Shown piece by piece: positions 18,470-27,813 of a DNA stretch of 64,000 bases; the stretch's first letter is position 1; the number at the start of each line of letters is the position of its first letter. The notes below the pieces were generated by a model, which searched no databases, was not told the origin of the DNA, and worked only from the letters and a program-made list of their open reading frames with translations. Made by a program: the position numbers and the translations under genes. Origin of the DNA: Tolypothrix sp. FACHB-123. Its GTDB lineage: Bacteria > Cyanobacteriota > Cyanobacteriia > Cyanobacteriales > Nostocaceae. Where the stretch lies: the NCBI RefSeq assembly GCF_014697075.1, contig NZ_JACJRE010000011.1:95609-159608 (forward strand), given 5' to 3'.

Positions 18470-18560
18470 AGGTAGGAAGGTAGGAAGGGGGACAAGGAGG
18501 ACAAGGAATTTTAGATTTTAGATTTTAGATTTTAGATTCAAACCCAATCCAAAAGACGCT
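18470..18560. repeat. Low-complexity repeat tract after the bilin lyase
   Basis: GGACAAGGA-type purine repeats followed by four TTTTAGA units and a HIP1-like palindromic segment. Repeats of this kind are dispersed through cyanobacterial intergenic DNA; no gene is seen. Confidence 0.5.
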
Positions 18561-18633
18561 CGCGGACTCGCTAACGCTGCGCTATCGCAAATCCAAAATC
18601 CAAAATTGAATTGCCCAATGCCCTATGCCCTAA

Positions 18634-19491
18634 TTACGCATTCACCACTTCGCCGCCGTTGGGGTGGAGAATTTGACCGGACATATAAGAAGAGTCATCG
18701 GATGCCAGAAATACATAACTAGGTGCGACTTCTTCCGGTTGTCCGGCGCGCTGCATTGGTACTTGAGTGCCAAAGCTCTTGACTTTTTCCTCTGGGAAAG
18801 TAGAAGGAATTAGGGGAGTCCAAATCGGGCCAGGAGCTACACCATTCACCCGAATTCCTTTCTCTACCAGAGATTGGGAGAGAGAACGGGTAAAAGCCAC
18901 AATCGCCCCTTTCGTTGCTGAGTAATCGAGCAGTTGGGGGCTACCTTTGTAAGCAGTCACAGAGGTAGTGTTGATAATTACGCTACCTTTTTTGAGGTGG
19001 GGTAAAGCGGCTTTGGTGAGAAAAAACATACTAAAGATATTGGTGCGGAAAGTTCGCTCCAATTGTTCAGCTGTAATATTTTCAATACTTTCTTGGGGAT
19101 GCTGTTCGGCGGCGTTGTTCACCAAAATATCCAAGTGTCCCAACTCCTTGACAACTTGCTGCACAGCTTGTTGATCGAATTGTTCGTCACCAATATCACC
19201 TGCAATTGTTAAGCAACGTCTGCCTTCTTTTTCTACCAGGCGTTTTGTCTCTTCCGCGTCTTTATGCTCATTTTTATACATAATCGCCACATCTGCGCCT
19301 TCTTTGGCATAGAAAATAGCAACAGATTTACCAATACCGCTATCACCGCCAGTAATTAAAGCTACTTTACCTTGTAATTTGCCACTTCCCCGGTATTTGG
19401 AATCATCAGACTGAGGTTTGGGCGTCATTTGCGCCTCAGTACCAGGAGCATTTTGCTGTTGCGGTGGTTGTAGTTCTTTGGCTTGAGTCAT
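18634..19491 (-). CDS. Short-chain dehydrogenase/reductase (YhdF/YghA-like)
   Basis: A 285-residue SDR. After a 40-residue polar N-terminal arm (PPQQQNAPGTEAQMTPKPQ) come the cofactor motif TGGDSGIGKS, the NNAAEQ motif, the catalytic YSATK and the VAPGPIWTPL segment. The long N-terminal arm is typical of the subfamily often induced by stress in bacteria. NADP or NAD preference and substrate are not evident. It is a single gene with its own spacing on both sides. Confidence 0.88.
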   Translation of the reverse strand: MTQAKELQPPQQQNAPGTEAQMTPKPQSDDSKYRGSGKLQGKVALITGGDSGIGKSVAIFYAKEGADVAIMYKNEHKDAEETKRLVEKEGRRCLTIAGDIGDEQFDQQAVQQVVKELGHLDILVNNAAEQHPQESIENITAEQLERTFRTNIFSMFFLTKAALPHLKKGSVIINTTSVTAYKGSPQLLDYSATKGAIVAFTRSLSQSLVEKGIRVNGVAPGPIWTPLIPSTFPEEKVKSFGTQVPMQRAGQPEEVAPSYVFLASDDSSYMSGQILHPNGGEVVNA

Positions 19492-19955
19492 AAACTTGCT
19501 TCTCCACAGTAATCTATTGGTTGCGTGTTTTGGAAAGGCGATCGCATTTCAAAGGATGTTGTCAAAGCCTCAATCTTTTCCCAACACCCTTTTTGGCGTT
19601 TCCTTACTTCACAACACTGTGACTCAACTTTAGAAAACTAAGATAATTACTTTCTCTTTCATTGGTAAGGAAAGTCTATATATATAGGGTAGATTTGTGT
19701 GCTGCTATTAATGTGGTAAATATAACAGTTATCGGTTGAATCCAATACGTTCCTGAGGACAAGGCAATGCCCCTACAAGGGCTGAAAGATTAAGGAATCG
19801 TTGTGAAACCTTGGCAAGACTGACTTAAGAATTTCCTTAGGCATCTTTTTACCAAAAAATATGAGCATTTTGCTAATTTTAAGCGCAAAATAACCTTAAT
19901 TTAAAATATTAAGCGGATAAATATATCCCAGGTTTTTGTAATCAAGTCGAATAAT
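19492..19955. other. Intergenic region without a supported gene
   Basis: About 460 bp between divergent genes. It contains an AT-rich stretch before the secreted-protein gene and a short GGCAATGCCCC-type hairpin repeat near 19766. I see no RNA gene or clear promoter. Confidence 0.5.
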
Positions 19956-20453
19956 ATGCGCTTATCAATTATTCTCAGTGCAGGATGCTTAATACTACTC
20001 GGTCTCAACGTACCAGTAATGTCTCAAACTCCCATAGAGATAGCACAATCACCAGTACGTAGTAACTTGAATCAACGGAAATTACAATTTAATCGCCGTT
20101 TATGGGAGAAGCAAAATATTGTTAACTATCGCTATACATTTAGTAATGGTTGCTTTTGCATCCCCGACGCTAGAGGCCCAGTAGTCATTGAAGTCCGGAA
20201 CGGTAAAACAAGATCCATAACTTCTGTAGAGACAGGCTTACGAGTTACTAATCCGGAGTATTTTGAAAATTACAATACTATTCCTAAACTGTTTAATGTG
20301 ATTCAAGATGCGATCGCTCGTCAAGCCTTCAGCCTAGATGTGAACTATTCTGCAAGATACGGTTACCCGACTCAAATTAATATCGATTACAACGCTCAGA
20401 TAGCTGATGAAGAACTATATCTGACAATTGAGAATTTTCAAGTACTTCGCTAA
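19956..20453 (+). CDS. Secreted DUF6174-like protein
   Basis: A 165-residue protein with an N-terminal signal peptide (LSIILSAGCLILLGLNVPVMSQ), then a domain with the pattern NYRYTFSNGCFCIPDARGPVVIEVRNGKT, which matches the DUF6174 family (YRY...C.C......V.V.NG). The pair of cysteines could form a disulfide in the periplasm. The family has no known function. It is probably monocistronic and converges on the HMA protein gene. Confidence 0.7.
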   Translation: MRLSIILSAGCLILLGLNVPVMSQTPIEIAQSPVRSNLNQRKLQFNRRLWEKQNIVNYRYTFSNGCFCIPDARGPVVIEVRNGKTRSITSVETGLRVTNPEYFENYNTIPKLFNVIQDAIARQAFSLDVNYSARYGYPTQINIDYNAQIADEELYLTIENFQVLR

Positions 20454-20475
20454 ATTCTCAAAGCTCAAGCAGCTT

Positions 20476-20540
20476 ACAGTTGTTGACCGTTGACTGTTAA
20501 CCGTCAACAGTCAACGGTCAACTGTTAACTGTCAACAATT
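20476..20540. repeat. Inverted GTTGAC/GTCAAC heptamer repeats
   Basis: GTTGACCGTTGACTGTTAAC followed by the complementary series (GTCAAC units) can fold into a long hairpin. It lies between the two convergent genes and could act as a barrier or bidirectional terminator, though no T-run follows. Confidence 0.6.
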
Positions 20541-20733
20541 AAACAACAGGATAACCAGCAGCAGCCAACGCTTCCCTAATAGCGGTTTCCGAGGCTTGAG
20601 TATCAACACTCACCAATTTTGTTTTAGGATCTGCCTGAATATTAGCATTGGCATCGATGGCTTTAAGTGCATTGGTAATAGTGTTTGCACAAGCAGAACA
20701 AGCCATGTTAGGAACAGTGAGTTTTAGTGTCAT
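20539..20733 (-). CDS. Heavy-metal-associated (HMA) domain protein, copper-chaperone-like
   Basis: A 64-residue single-domain protein (MTLKLTVPNMACSACANTI...) with the metal-binding MxCxxC motif (residues 10-15) and a complete beta-alpha-beta-beta-alpha-beta ferredoxin-like pattern ending AAAGYPVV. The open frame extends 17 codons upstream, but the ATG at 20733 matches the family. Such Atx1/CopZ-like proteins carry Cu(I) to P-type ATPases. No ATPase is adjacent; a remnant of a DUF305 gene, a family often copper-linked, lies just upstream. Confidence 0.85.
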   Translation of the reverse strand: MTLKLTVPNMACSACANTITNALKAIDANANIQADPKTKLVSVDTQASETAIREALAAAGYPVV

Positions 20734-20768
20734 AAGTTTAAAATCATTGAGGAGAAAATCGATCGAGA

Positions 20769-20866
20769 TCAAGCTTGATACCATTGCTGCATTTGCTGAA
20801 TTTCAGCAGTTTGCGATTCGATAATAGCTTGAGTCAAACAAATAATTTGTGAGTGAGTAGCTATAT
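20769..20866 (-). pseudogene. Remnant of a DUF305 (ferritin-like helical) gene
   Basis: The minus strand reads LTQAIIESQTAEIQQMQQWYQA then stop, an excellent match to the C-terminus of DUF305 proteins (I..SQ..EI.QM..WY). About 33 codons are open; a stop closes the frame upstream and no start or N-terminal half can be found. DUF305 proteins are periplasmic and often lie with copper genes, which fits the HMA gene 36 bp downstream. This appears to be a truncated, dead copy. Confidence 0.6.
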
Positions 20867-21023
20867 TTCAAGCCATCCTCGACATCATCACAGCTATTGA
20901 GTGACGCTATTCAGGCGTATCAGTCAAAAATCCTTGACTCAGATTCACCTGACATTCATCCTAAATTCTCCATCCGACTGGAGAGTCCAGTAGGTTTACA
21001 AGTTTTTTTGCCAAAGTTCATAT

Positions 21024-21152
21024 TTATTCACAACCTTGTTCTCCTTTGAGACAGTTATTTTCGTCTCGAAGATGGCTATTTTCTTCCTTTAGCTGTTTGA
21101 TTTGTGCTTGTTGTTCCTCTATCAAGGACTTTATAAATTGCAAATCCCTCAA
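21024..21152 (-). CDS. Possible small coiled-coil protein downstream of the EF-hand gene
   Basis: A 42-residue reading frame from a TTG (MRDLQFIKSLIEEQQAQIK... ...NNCLKGEQGCE) with a clean heptad pattern (I, L, I, L, L spaced by 3-4 residues) and two cysteines near the end. The frame is open upstream to about 21206 with no ATG, GTG or other TTG; an AGGAG sits at the EF-hand stop. It may use a rare start or be translated by coupling. The non-random coiled-coil composition supports a real protein; a decayed gene is possible. Confidence 0.45.
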   Translation of the reverse strand: MRDLQFIKSLIEEQQAQIKQLKEENSHLRDENNCLKGEQGCE

Positions 21153-21203
21153 AGCGTGGGCTAGAGAGGGATTTTGGGTATTGGGTATTAGTTTTTTTGA
21201 CTC

Positions 21204-21437
21204 CTAGGTTAAATTACTTGCTTTATCGACTGCTTTCTTTAACTCTTCAAAGGTAATACTACCGTCTTCGTCTAAACCATACCGTACTAGTAACTCCTGG
21301 GGGCTACTGGTATTTGTTTCTGATGAGATGATTGCACTTAAGCCAGGACTTAAAAAAAGCTCATGAATGGAGACTTTGCCGTCTTGATCGCGGTCTAAGG
21401 TATTAAAAAGAGATTGAAGCTCTTGCTCAGTTGCCAT
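21204..21437 (-). CDS. Two-EF-hand calcium-binding protein (CSE-like)
   Basis: A 77-residue acidic protein. EF-hand 1 has the loop DRDQDGKVSIHE (about residues 15-26) with all calcium-coordinating positions filled. EF-hand 2, GLDEDGSITFEE (about 54-65), has Gly at position 1, so its affinity may be lower or altered. Size and layout match the small Ca2+-sensor EF-hand (CSE) protein described in Anabaena, which affects photosynthetic electron flow and heterocyst development; orthology is inferred from memory of the family, not from an alignment. A coiled-coil ORF follows directly. Confidence 0.82.
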   Translation of the reverse strand: MATEQELQSLFNTLDRDQDGKVSIHELFLSPGLSAIISSETNTSSPQELLVRYGLDEDGSITFEELKKAVDKASNLT

Positions 21438-21806
21438 AATTTTGTATCTGAATTAACTTTTCAATTTAATATCTCAAAATTAAATAAACTTATATCCTTA
21501 GACATATAAACGGGTATCGCTAGGCTTAGATCAAAAGATATGGCGAGTGAGATTAACCTGCTTTTGTGACTTTAAACAGAGGAAAAGTGGAAATCAGGGT
21601 GAGTCTGGAAAATAAAAATTGGGCTTGTGAGGCTATAAAGAATTGCCTTGGAACTACCTCTACATAATGATTATAGCGATGCAATGAACAGTGCCATGCC
21701 CTGACGATTATCTGTACCTCACCAACTTGCAATCTGCTGTCAAAGACGATCGCATATTCCCAGATTATCAGGACATGCGATCGCATTATAGTTAACAAAG
21801 GTAAGC
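21438..21806. other. Intergenic region without a supported gene
   Basis: About 370 bp between the EF-hand gene and dapL. An open frame at 21553-21798 on the minus strand overlaps HIP1 sites and shows no domain, and I do not accept it as a gene. Confidence 0.5.
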
Positions 21807-23042
21807 TTACAAAGACAAGCCAGTGGTAATCCGCTGCATTGCTTCTTCTACATTTTCTCGGCTATTAAATGCAGAGATGCGGAAGTAACCTTCGCCAGCT
21901 GCACCAAAGCCTGAACCAGGAGTACCGACAACGTTGACGTTATGCAGTAATTTATCAAAGAATTCCCAACTCGATAAACCATTGGGAGTTTTCACCCAAA
22001 CATAAGGTGCATTGACACCGCCATAAACTGACAATCCGGCGGCTGTGAGCTTCTCCCGGATAATTTTAGCGTTTTCTAAGTAAAAACTGACTAATCCTTT
22101 GATTTGCGCCTGTCCTTCTGGAGAGTACACAGCTTCCGCACCGCGCTGCACAATGTAAGATACGCCATTAAACTTGGTAGATTGGCGACGATTCCACAAC
22201 TTCCATAGTTCCACATCGGAACCATCAGCAGCTTTGGCTGTCAAAGTTTTGGGAACAACAGTTAAGGCGCAACGAGTTCCGGTAAACCCTGCATTCTTGG
22301 AGAAAGAACGAAACTCAATCGCCACATCCTTTGCACCTTCGATTTCATAAATTGAATGGGGAATTGTGGGGTCGGTGATGTAAGCTTCGTAAGCCGCATC
22401 AAAGAAAATAATTGAGTTATTCGCCTTTGCATAGTCTACCCAAGCTTTCAGGTGTTCCTTACTTGCAGTTGCACCAGTGGGGTTATTGGGAAAGCAAAGA
22501 TAAATTAAATCGACTTTCTCTTTCGGTATCTCTGCGGTGAAGTTATTTTCAGCAGTAATGGGGAGATAAACTAAGCCAGCAAACTCGCCTTTGTCGTTAG
22601 CGACACCTGTGTTACCTGCCATGACGTTAGTATCTACGTAGACAGGATAAACCGGATCGGTAACTGCGATCGCATTATCATGACCAAAAATTTCTAAAAT
22701 ATTCCCGGTATCGCACTTAGAACCATCAGAAATAAAAATTTCCTCTGCGTCGATATCCGCACCCCTGGCTTGGAAATCTTGCGCCGCAATCTTTTCTCTT
22801 AACCAAGCATAACCTTGTTCGGGGCCGTAGCCTTTAAAAGAAGCGCGATCGCCCATTTCCTCTACAGCCTTAATCATCGCTGTGCGACAAGCTTCAGGTA
22901 GAGGTTCTGTGACATCGCCAATCCCCAACCTAATAATTTTCGCATCAGGATTGGCTTGGGCAAAGGCATTTACCCGCCGCGCAATTTCGGGAAATAGGTA
23001 ACCTGCTTTCAGCTTCAGGTAGTTGTCGTTAATGGTTGCCAT
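21807..23042 (-). CDS. dapL: LL-diaminopimelate aminotransferase
   Basis: A 411-residue fold-type I PLP aminotransferase. Diagnostic segments are [30 protein letters not shown], the cofactor lysine in [15 protein letters not shown] and PNNPTGA. DapL converts tetrahydrodipicolinate directly to LL-diaminopimelate, the short lysine/peptidoglycan route used by cyanobacteria, plants and chlamydiae. Length matches the family. It is transcribed alone. Confidence 0.95.
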   Translation of the reverse strand: MATINDNYLKLKAGYLFPEIARRVNAFAQANPDAKIIRLGIGDVTEPLPEACRTAMIKAVEEMGDRASFKGYGPEQGYAWLREKIAAQDFQARGADIDAEEIFISDGSKCDTGNILEIFGHDNAIAVTDPVYPVYVDTNVMAGNTGVANDKGEFAGLVYLPITAENNFTAEIPKEKVDLIYLCFPNNPTGATASKEHLKAWVDYAKANNSIIFFDAAYEAYITDPTIPHSIYEIEGAKDVAIEFRSFSKNAGFTGTRCALTVVPKTLTAKAADGSDVELWKLWNRRQSTKFNGVSYIVQRGAEAVYSPEGQAQIKGLVSFYLENAKIIREKLTAAGLSVYGGVNAPYVWVKTPNGLSSWEFFDKLLHNVNVVGTPGSGFGAAGEGYFRISAFNSRENVEEAMQRITTGLSL

Positions 23043-23201
23043 AGTAGATTGAGAGAAATGCCATCCAACAAGCTTACTGCTAACAGATTACAAATTATAA
23101 AGTTTTGCGGTAATTCCCGAATCTTGCACAGCAAATGACATCATCACAAGGGTAATTTTAGTGATGAAGGTTGTAATTATAATTTTTTTAGTTGGAAGTC
23201 C

Positions 23202-24827
23202 CTAATTATTTACTTCCGAAGGCTCATCTGCTGACTTCTCGCTTTTCTGTGAAGGAGTTTCACTACTAGAATTTTGTTTTACCTCTTGGGTAGGTACTAC
23301 TACAGGAGCGGGTGCAGAACCTTTGGATTCTACTGGTGCTGGTGGGACGACTACAGGATTGGACTGTTTTTCTGATTTTGGTGGAGCAGCATTCTGCGGA
23401 ACTGAAGGTGAATTATTTGCTGGTGATGGTGAAGGGTTAGCTTTACGAGAACGAGATGAGCGAATTGCGCGTAATGTTTCCACCAGAGAAGGAGAGGGGG
23501 AAACTTGAGGTACAGGTGAGGATTGTTCGGACTTTGGTGTGGGTGATGATTCTTCTTGAGAACGCTGATTGCGCCTAGTACTAGTAGATTCTTCTTGATA
23601 AACACGGCGATTGCGTCTGCGCCGTGAGGAAGTGGAAACTGATGTAGTTTCGCTAGCAGAAGTGGCTTGCGCTTCTTTAGTGCTATCGGGTGTAGAGTTA
23701 ACGACGGGTGTTTGCGGGCTGGGACTTGCTTCAATGGTGGGTTGGGAAAACAGCTCCTTTTCTGGTGAGTTTGGCTGAGATTTTGGCAGCATACTAGTAA
23801 TACCAAAACCTGCGGTAGCGGCTACAACCGCAACGCTTGTACCAATAAATACTTTAGATTTTGCTAGTTTTTGAGCCGCCAATTTGGCATTATTGATGAC
23901 TGATGATGGATCGATATATTTTTTGGTAGTTCTTGTAAAAAATTCGTCTTGTTCTTGCAGCGATAAATTAATAGTGGCGACTGTGTGAGTTGGTATGGAT
24001 TGGGGTACAGTATTAACTCCCTCACCTGGTAGCAGTTTTAACCATTCGGTAACCGTCGCTGGACGAAAGCGAGATTCTACCGCCATACCCCGCATCACTG
24101 CTTGATTGACAGCAGCGCTGAGATGGGGCTGAAGTTCGCGGGGCGTTGGCATTTGTTCGCGATCGCGTAATAATGCTGGCATGGGCACTTGGGCTGTCAA
24201 CAATGCATATAATGTAGCTGCCAAGCCATACACGTCTGTGGCGGGCGTACGCGGTGCTTGGGTGAGATACTGTTCGATGGGGGAATAGCCTTCCGAAACC
24301 ATCCCCGTGTGTGTTTGCCTCACACCACCATTAAATTCGCGCGCTATGCCAAAATCAATTAGTACTACTTCCTGAGTGCCTTGGCGCAAAATAATATTAT
24401 CCGGTTTCACATCTCGATGGAGTAAACCGTTATTATGTACAACTTGCAATGCTGCGCCAATTTGCCTGATGTAATGGATAGCGGTGGCTTCTGGTAAGGG
24501 TATCCCTGGTAAGACAAATGCATCGCCCAAGGTATCACCGGGAATGTACTCCATCACCATGTAAGGCAGCCCAGCTTCGACAAAAAAGTCGCTTACCCGC
24601 ACAATATTAGGGTGGATACAAGTAGCTAATCTTCTGGCCTCATCTTGGAATTGGCGCTCGAACTTAGCAAAATCAGGATGTTGTCGCAGCCGTTCATTAA
24701 TGGTTTTAATCACTACTTCCTGACCCAAGTAATGATGCGTAGCTTTGAACGTAATCCCAAAGCCACCACGTCCGATTTCTTGATTTAGGGTATATTTGCC
24801 ACCCTGTAAAGTTGTACCTGCTAACAT
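23202..24827 (-). CDS. Membrane-anchored Ser/Thr protein kinase
   Basis: A 541-residue Hanks-type kinase. Catalytic domain residues about 12-270: glycine loop GRGGFG, VIK lysine, HRDVKPDNI catalytic loop, DFGIARE. One transmembrane segment ([18 protein letters not shown], about 320-340) separates it from a 190-residue Ser/Pro/Gln/Lys-rich extracytoplasmic tail of low complexity ([15 protein letters not shown] and similar). The tail has no recognised sensor domain; it may bind cell wall. A divergent promoter region lies upstream. Confidence 0.9.
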   Translation of the reverse strand: MLAGTTLQGGKYTLNQEIGRGGFGITFKATHHYLGQEVVIKTINERLRQHPDFAKFERQFQDEARRLATCIHPNIVRVSDFFVEAGLPYMVMEYIPGDTLGDAFVLPGIPLPEATAIHYIRQIGAALQVVHNNGLLHRDVKPDNIILRQGTQEVVLIDFGIAREFNGGVRQTHTGMVSEGYSPIEQYLTQAPRTPATDVYGLAATLYALLTAQVPMPALLRDREQMPTPRELQPHLSAAVNQAVMRGMAVESRFRPATVTEWLKLLPGEGVNTVPQSIPTHTVATINLSLQEQDEFFTRTTKKYIDPSSVINNAKLAAQKLAKSKVFIGTSVAVVAATAGFGITSMLPKSQPNSPEKELFSQPTIEASPSPQTPVVNSTPDSTKEAQATSASETTSVSTSSRRRRNRRVYQEESTSTRRNQRSQEESSPTPKSEQSSPVPQVSPSPSLVETLRAIRSSRSRKANPSPSPANNSPSVPQNAAPPKSEKQSNPVVVPPAPVESKGSAPAPVVVPTQEVKQNSSSETPSQKSEKSADEPSEVNN

Positions 24828-25443
24828 AGAGATTTTTGCGTTTTGAGTCCTTAGTCCGAAGTGAGCAGATAAGTACTGAGTCCTGAGTTTTAAAGTACTT
24901 CCGAAGAAATAGCTTCCCCCCTCAGTGGGAAAACCTCCCTATTATCGCAACAGTTTTGTCTTTTTCATAATACATTGCCATTTGCCTGAGCGACCTTAAA
25001 GGTATGGTGAGGCTGATAAGAACTTATTATGGCAAAACTGAGAGACAGTTCTGCTCAGTGACTGGATTCAGAATAGGCGATCGCATTAAATTTTCCCTAA
25101 AAGATTAGGACTTACGCACAGTCTACACATTCTTCTCCCCTTCAAAGACGCTGCGCATTGGCGGAAGCCTCTCGCAGAGAATAAATTTATTGGCTCTGTA
25201 TCCTTTTTATTTTCGGTAAATTTACATTCAAAAAATATATGTAGGGTAGGCATTGTCCAGAAAAATTTTGGTCTAGTGGACAGTGCCTAAACTTTACTAA
25301 ATTTTACTTCAATCATAAATCAATATGATTGAGATACTTCTTATGACATTTTTAGACTCACCAAAAGACAGAGAAATGTAATTTTAATAGTTACTAATAT
25401 TTAAATTAATAAAGGTATTAATCAAATTGTCAAAGAGGAAAAT
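24828..25443. other. Intergenic region with a dispersed 36-bp repeat
   Basis: About 615 bp between divergent genes. The segment 25180-25215 (AATAAATTTATTGGCTCTGT and on to TTTTCG) is repeated at 44895-44930 with one mismatch. No RNA gene or ORF is supported. An AAAGAGGAAA ribosome binding site for the next gene is at the right end. Confidence 0.55.
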
Positions 25444-26004
25444 ATGATAACTAAAGACTCTACACACGCATTAGGAGTATTTTCTAATCCTCAAAAAATA
25501 GAGCAGGCTATTAATGAATTGAAAGCGGCTAACTTTCCGATGGAGAAGGTTTCTATTATTGCTAAAGATGTAGAAAAAGGTGAACAACTGGGCGAAGCGC
25601 AAATGAGCGATCGCATCGGTAATCAAGATGTAAATGCGACAGAGCCAGTAGCAAATACACTGACAGCAACTACTTGGGGTAGTATATTACTTGGTTTGAG
25701 CAGTCTAGCACTTCCCGGTGTAGGTGCTGTGTTAGCCGCAGGTTCTGTGGGTGTAGCTTTAGTTAGTAGTGTCGCTGGTGTGGCTGTAGGTGCAGCTGCA
25801 AATCAGAATTTGGTGAAAGCCTTAGGTGATTTAGGTATCCCCGAAGAACGCGCGCGCGTTTATAGCGATCGCCTCCAACAGAGTTATTATTTACTCATAC
25901 TCGATGGAACAGAAGCAGAAATTAATCGTTCTGAACCAATATTACGTAGCAACGGTATTGAATATTGGGGTATTTATCATACTCCCCAAACTCAAAATGC
26001 CTAG
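25444..26004 (+). CDS. GSP17M-like general stress protein with hydrophobic glycine-rich core
   Basis: A 186-residue protein. The N-terminal domain (ALGVFSNPQKIEQAINELKAANFPMEKVSIIAKD) matches the general-stress-protein 17M fold. A central Gly/Ala/Val-rich segment (about residues 78-122, GLSSLALPGVGAVLAAGSVG) could insert in a membrane. The C-terminal part (ALGDLGIPEERARVYSDRLQQSYYLLIL) is shared by cyanobacterial relatives often called low-temperature-induced. Exact role unknown. AAAGAGGAAA precedes the ATG. Confidence 0.7.
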   Translation: MITKDSTHALGVFSNPQKIEQAINELKAANFPMEKVSIIAKDVEKGEQLGEAQMSDRIGNQDVNATEPVANTLTATTWGSILLGLSSLALPGVGAVLAAGSVGVALVSSVAGVAVGAAANQNLVKALGDLGIPEERARVYSDRLQQSYYLLILDGTEAEINRSEPILRSNGIEYWGIYHTPQTQNA

Positions 26005-26037
26005 AGAATGCAAGTTAGTAATTTACATATAATCATA

Positions 26038-26058
26038 GGGCACAACAATGTTGTGCCC
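26038..26058. repeat. Hairpin GGGCACAAC/GTTGTGCCC
   Basis: Perfect 9-bp stem with a 3-nt loop 34 bp after the stress-protein stop, followed by CTACTCG, not a T-run. The same kind of hairpin (GGGCAAGGC/GCCTTGCCC) occurs at 43795. Probably a dispersed repeat; it may protect the 3' end of the mRNA. Confidence 0.55.
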
Positions 26059-26294
26059 CTACTCGTATACCTGATTTACCATCACAGCAATAATTAATTT
26101 GTTGAAAAATTGTTGTCATCGAGAATACAACTTTAATTCATAAAATTGCCTTTCCCTGGATAGAAGATTCTACCCATCAACAAAGTTATATTATTTCTAG
26201 TCATTAGCTGTTTGAAAATTTCAAAGCTCCTCCATATTTCTGCGAGGAGCTTTATTAATGTTAAGAGTATCTTTGGTTTTTAGCTCATCTGTAA

Positions 26295-26582
26295 TTAATC
26301 TTGAGACTCTTCAGAGCTAGTTTCTGCTTCAGTTTCTGGCTCTGTGTTCACATTAATTTTAGGTTTAACGGGTTTTGGCCCCCGCACTAGTGCAGGGCTA
26401 ACCTGCTGCTTGGTTTCATCACCATAAGATGATTTTTTTCCTTTACCAGAGGAACGATTACCTCTTGCTTTAGAGCTTCTAGGATTGGACTCTGTAGGCT
26501 GTACATCATCCAAATTTTCGGAATTTTTGTCAGTATTGGCTTGAGACTGACGTTCTGATTTCTTGATTGGGCGTTCTATCAT
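26295..26582 (-). CDS. Hypothetical small, highly charged protein
   Basis: A 95-residue polar protein without hydrophobic segments, rich in Ser, Lys, Glu and Asn (RSSKARGNRSSGKGKKSS in the middle; an acidic C-terminus ending SSEESQD). It looks intrinsically disordered and nucleic-acid-binding in charge, but no family is recognised. It has a plausible ATG and no conserved operon partner. Confidence 0.5.
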   Translation of the reverse strand: MIERPIKKSERQSQANTDKNSENLDDVQPTESNPRSSKARGNRSSGKGKKSSYGDETKQQVSPALVRGPKPVKPKINVNTEPETEAETSSEESQD

Positions 26583-27017
26583 TGTAGATTTTTGTAAAGC
26601 TATCTTTAATGATACATCGGTTTGCTGACGATCAATCTAATAAGTATTATTTGCAATAAATAAGTTTTATTGACAAAAATCACCGACATTTTTCGACTAT
26701 AAGAGACTTTATACCAATTTGAAAAAAGAATGCAACAGATGCTAGGGAACAGTGCTGTGACCTCTAGAATAGATTGATGTGTCGCCAACATTATTTGAAT
26801 CGGTATTATTTAAAGTAAAACAATATTTCATTACTATTTTTGATTGTTAAGCGTACACATTTAACAGTCAACAGTTAACGACTTGAAGCAGAATAATTGA
26901 TTTTTTGCAGTTTGCTAATTCTGGCAAATTATAGTTAGGCTACCCCATTAAGTAATACCAGATTTTTTTAAGAAATCTGGCAGCTAAATTTTCAGCAATA
27001 ACTTAAGATTTCTATTG
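26583..27017. other. Intergenic region, MITE-like repeat inside
   Basis: AT-rich, no supported gene. It holds an element bounded by TACC-AATT type inverted ends at 26711-26808, listed separately. Confidence 0.5.
26711..26808. repeat. MITE-like element with imperfect terminal inverted repeats
   Basis: The left end ATACCAATTTGAAAAAAGAA is imperfectly inverted at the right end (TTATTTGAATCGGTATTA). The right 44 bp recur in inverted orientation at 58265-58308 with four mismatches, and the left 23 bp recur inverted at 34558-34580. A related TACCAATT...AATTGGTA pair bounds 55808-55911. No ORF is present. Confidence 0.55.
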
Positions 27018-27242
27018 TTACTCGATCCGAGACCAAAAATGCATTTTTGGCGTCAGGTAAAGAAAAGCGATCGCCAGCATTAATTCAATTGGTATCAAAG
27101 AAAAAAACAGGCTGGAACATAACCAAAAAATAGCAAATAATAAAACTACTATTTGCCCAAGGGAATTGGTAATTTTGGGAGTAATAATCAAACAAAGTAA
27201 AGCTAGACCTAGGGCAATCGATGAATAGGCAAAGGTTAACAT
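27018..27242 (-). CDS. Small hydrophobic membrane protein, function unknown
   Basis: A 74-residue protein with about three closely spaced hydrophobic segments (SIALGLALLCLIITPKI, IVVLLFAIFWLCSSLFFSLIP, LMLAIAFLYLTP) and short charged ends. No family is recognised. The amino-acid composition is convincing for a membrane protein, but the reading frame is short. Confidence 0.5.
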   Translation of the reverse strand: MLTFAYSSIALGLALLCLIITPKITNSLGQIVVLLFAIFWLCSSLFFSLIPIELMLAIAFLYLTPKMHFWSRIE

Positions 27243-27813
27243 AGTGAGTAATTAATAATGTTCAAGAACTGAAGATAATTGATGAACTGCAAACCAACCA
27301 ATGTCTTTCTAGAAAGCTAGAACTGCTACCTATGTCTTATTTTTACAAGACCTCCAGAACATTGTAGAATCAGATCCCCATTTCATCAAACCGTTGTTTT
27401 ACCCAAAGATGGGATTTTATGACTTCACTATAGTTTGACGAAAATCAGCAAAAAGTTTGTTCGCGATTAACAATAGTGATGCCAACTGTAACTAATTTTA
27501 TAACTTTTCTGCTGCGGTTTGGATTACGAACCTGGTATCATAATTCTCTATCTTCATTATCAAGATTCATCAATGCTTCCCTATTAGCTAGCATGGTACT
27601 TACTCAGGGAAGATGATACTATCTTTTTTTTGGACGTTGTCGGCAACTGAGTTGCAGAAAAAGCCTTTATCTGTTATCCATTGAGAAATTTTTTGCGCAA
27701 AAATCACACAAACTCGGCGCTAAAGCCCACTGATTCAAGGGTTGGGATGAGCTTAATTGATAACTCATCGCAGCAATCATTCGCTCCTTGACAATGGCTA
27801 ACATTCTCTTGAT
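27243..27813. other. Intergenic region, nothing recognised
   Basis: About 570 bp between two minus-strand genes. No ORF over 60 codons, RNA gene, strong hairpin or repeat was recognised. Confidence 0.5.

Noticed and set aside
21553-21798. 81-codon minus-strand ORF between the EF-hand gene and dapL
   Set aside because: No recognisable fold, contains translated HIP1 sites, and lies in otherwise intergenic sequence.
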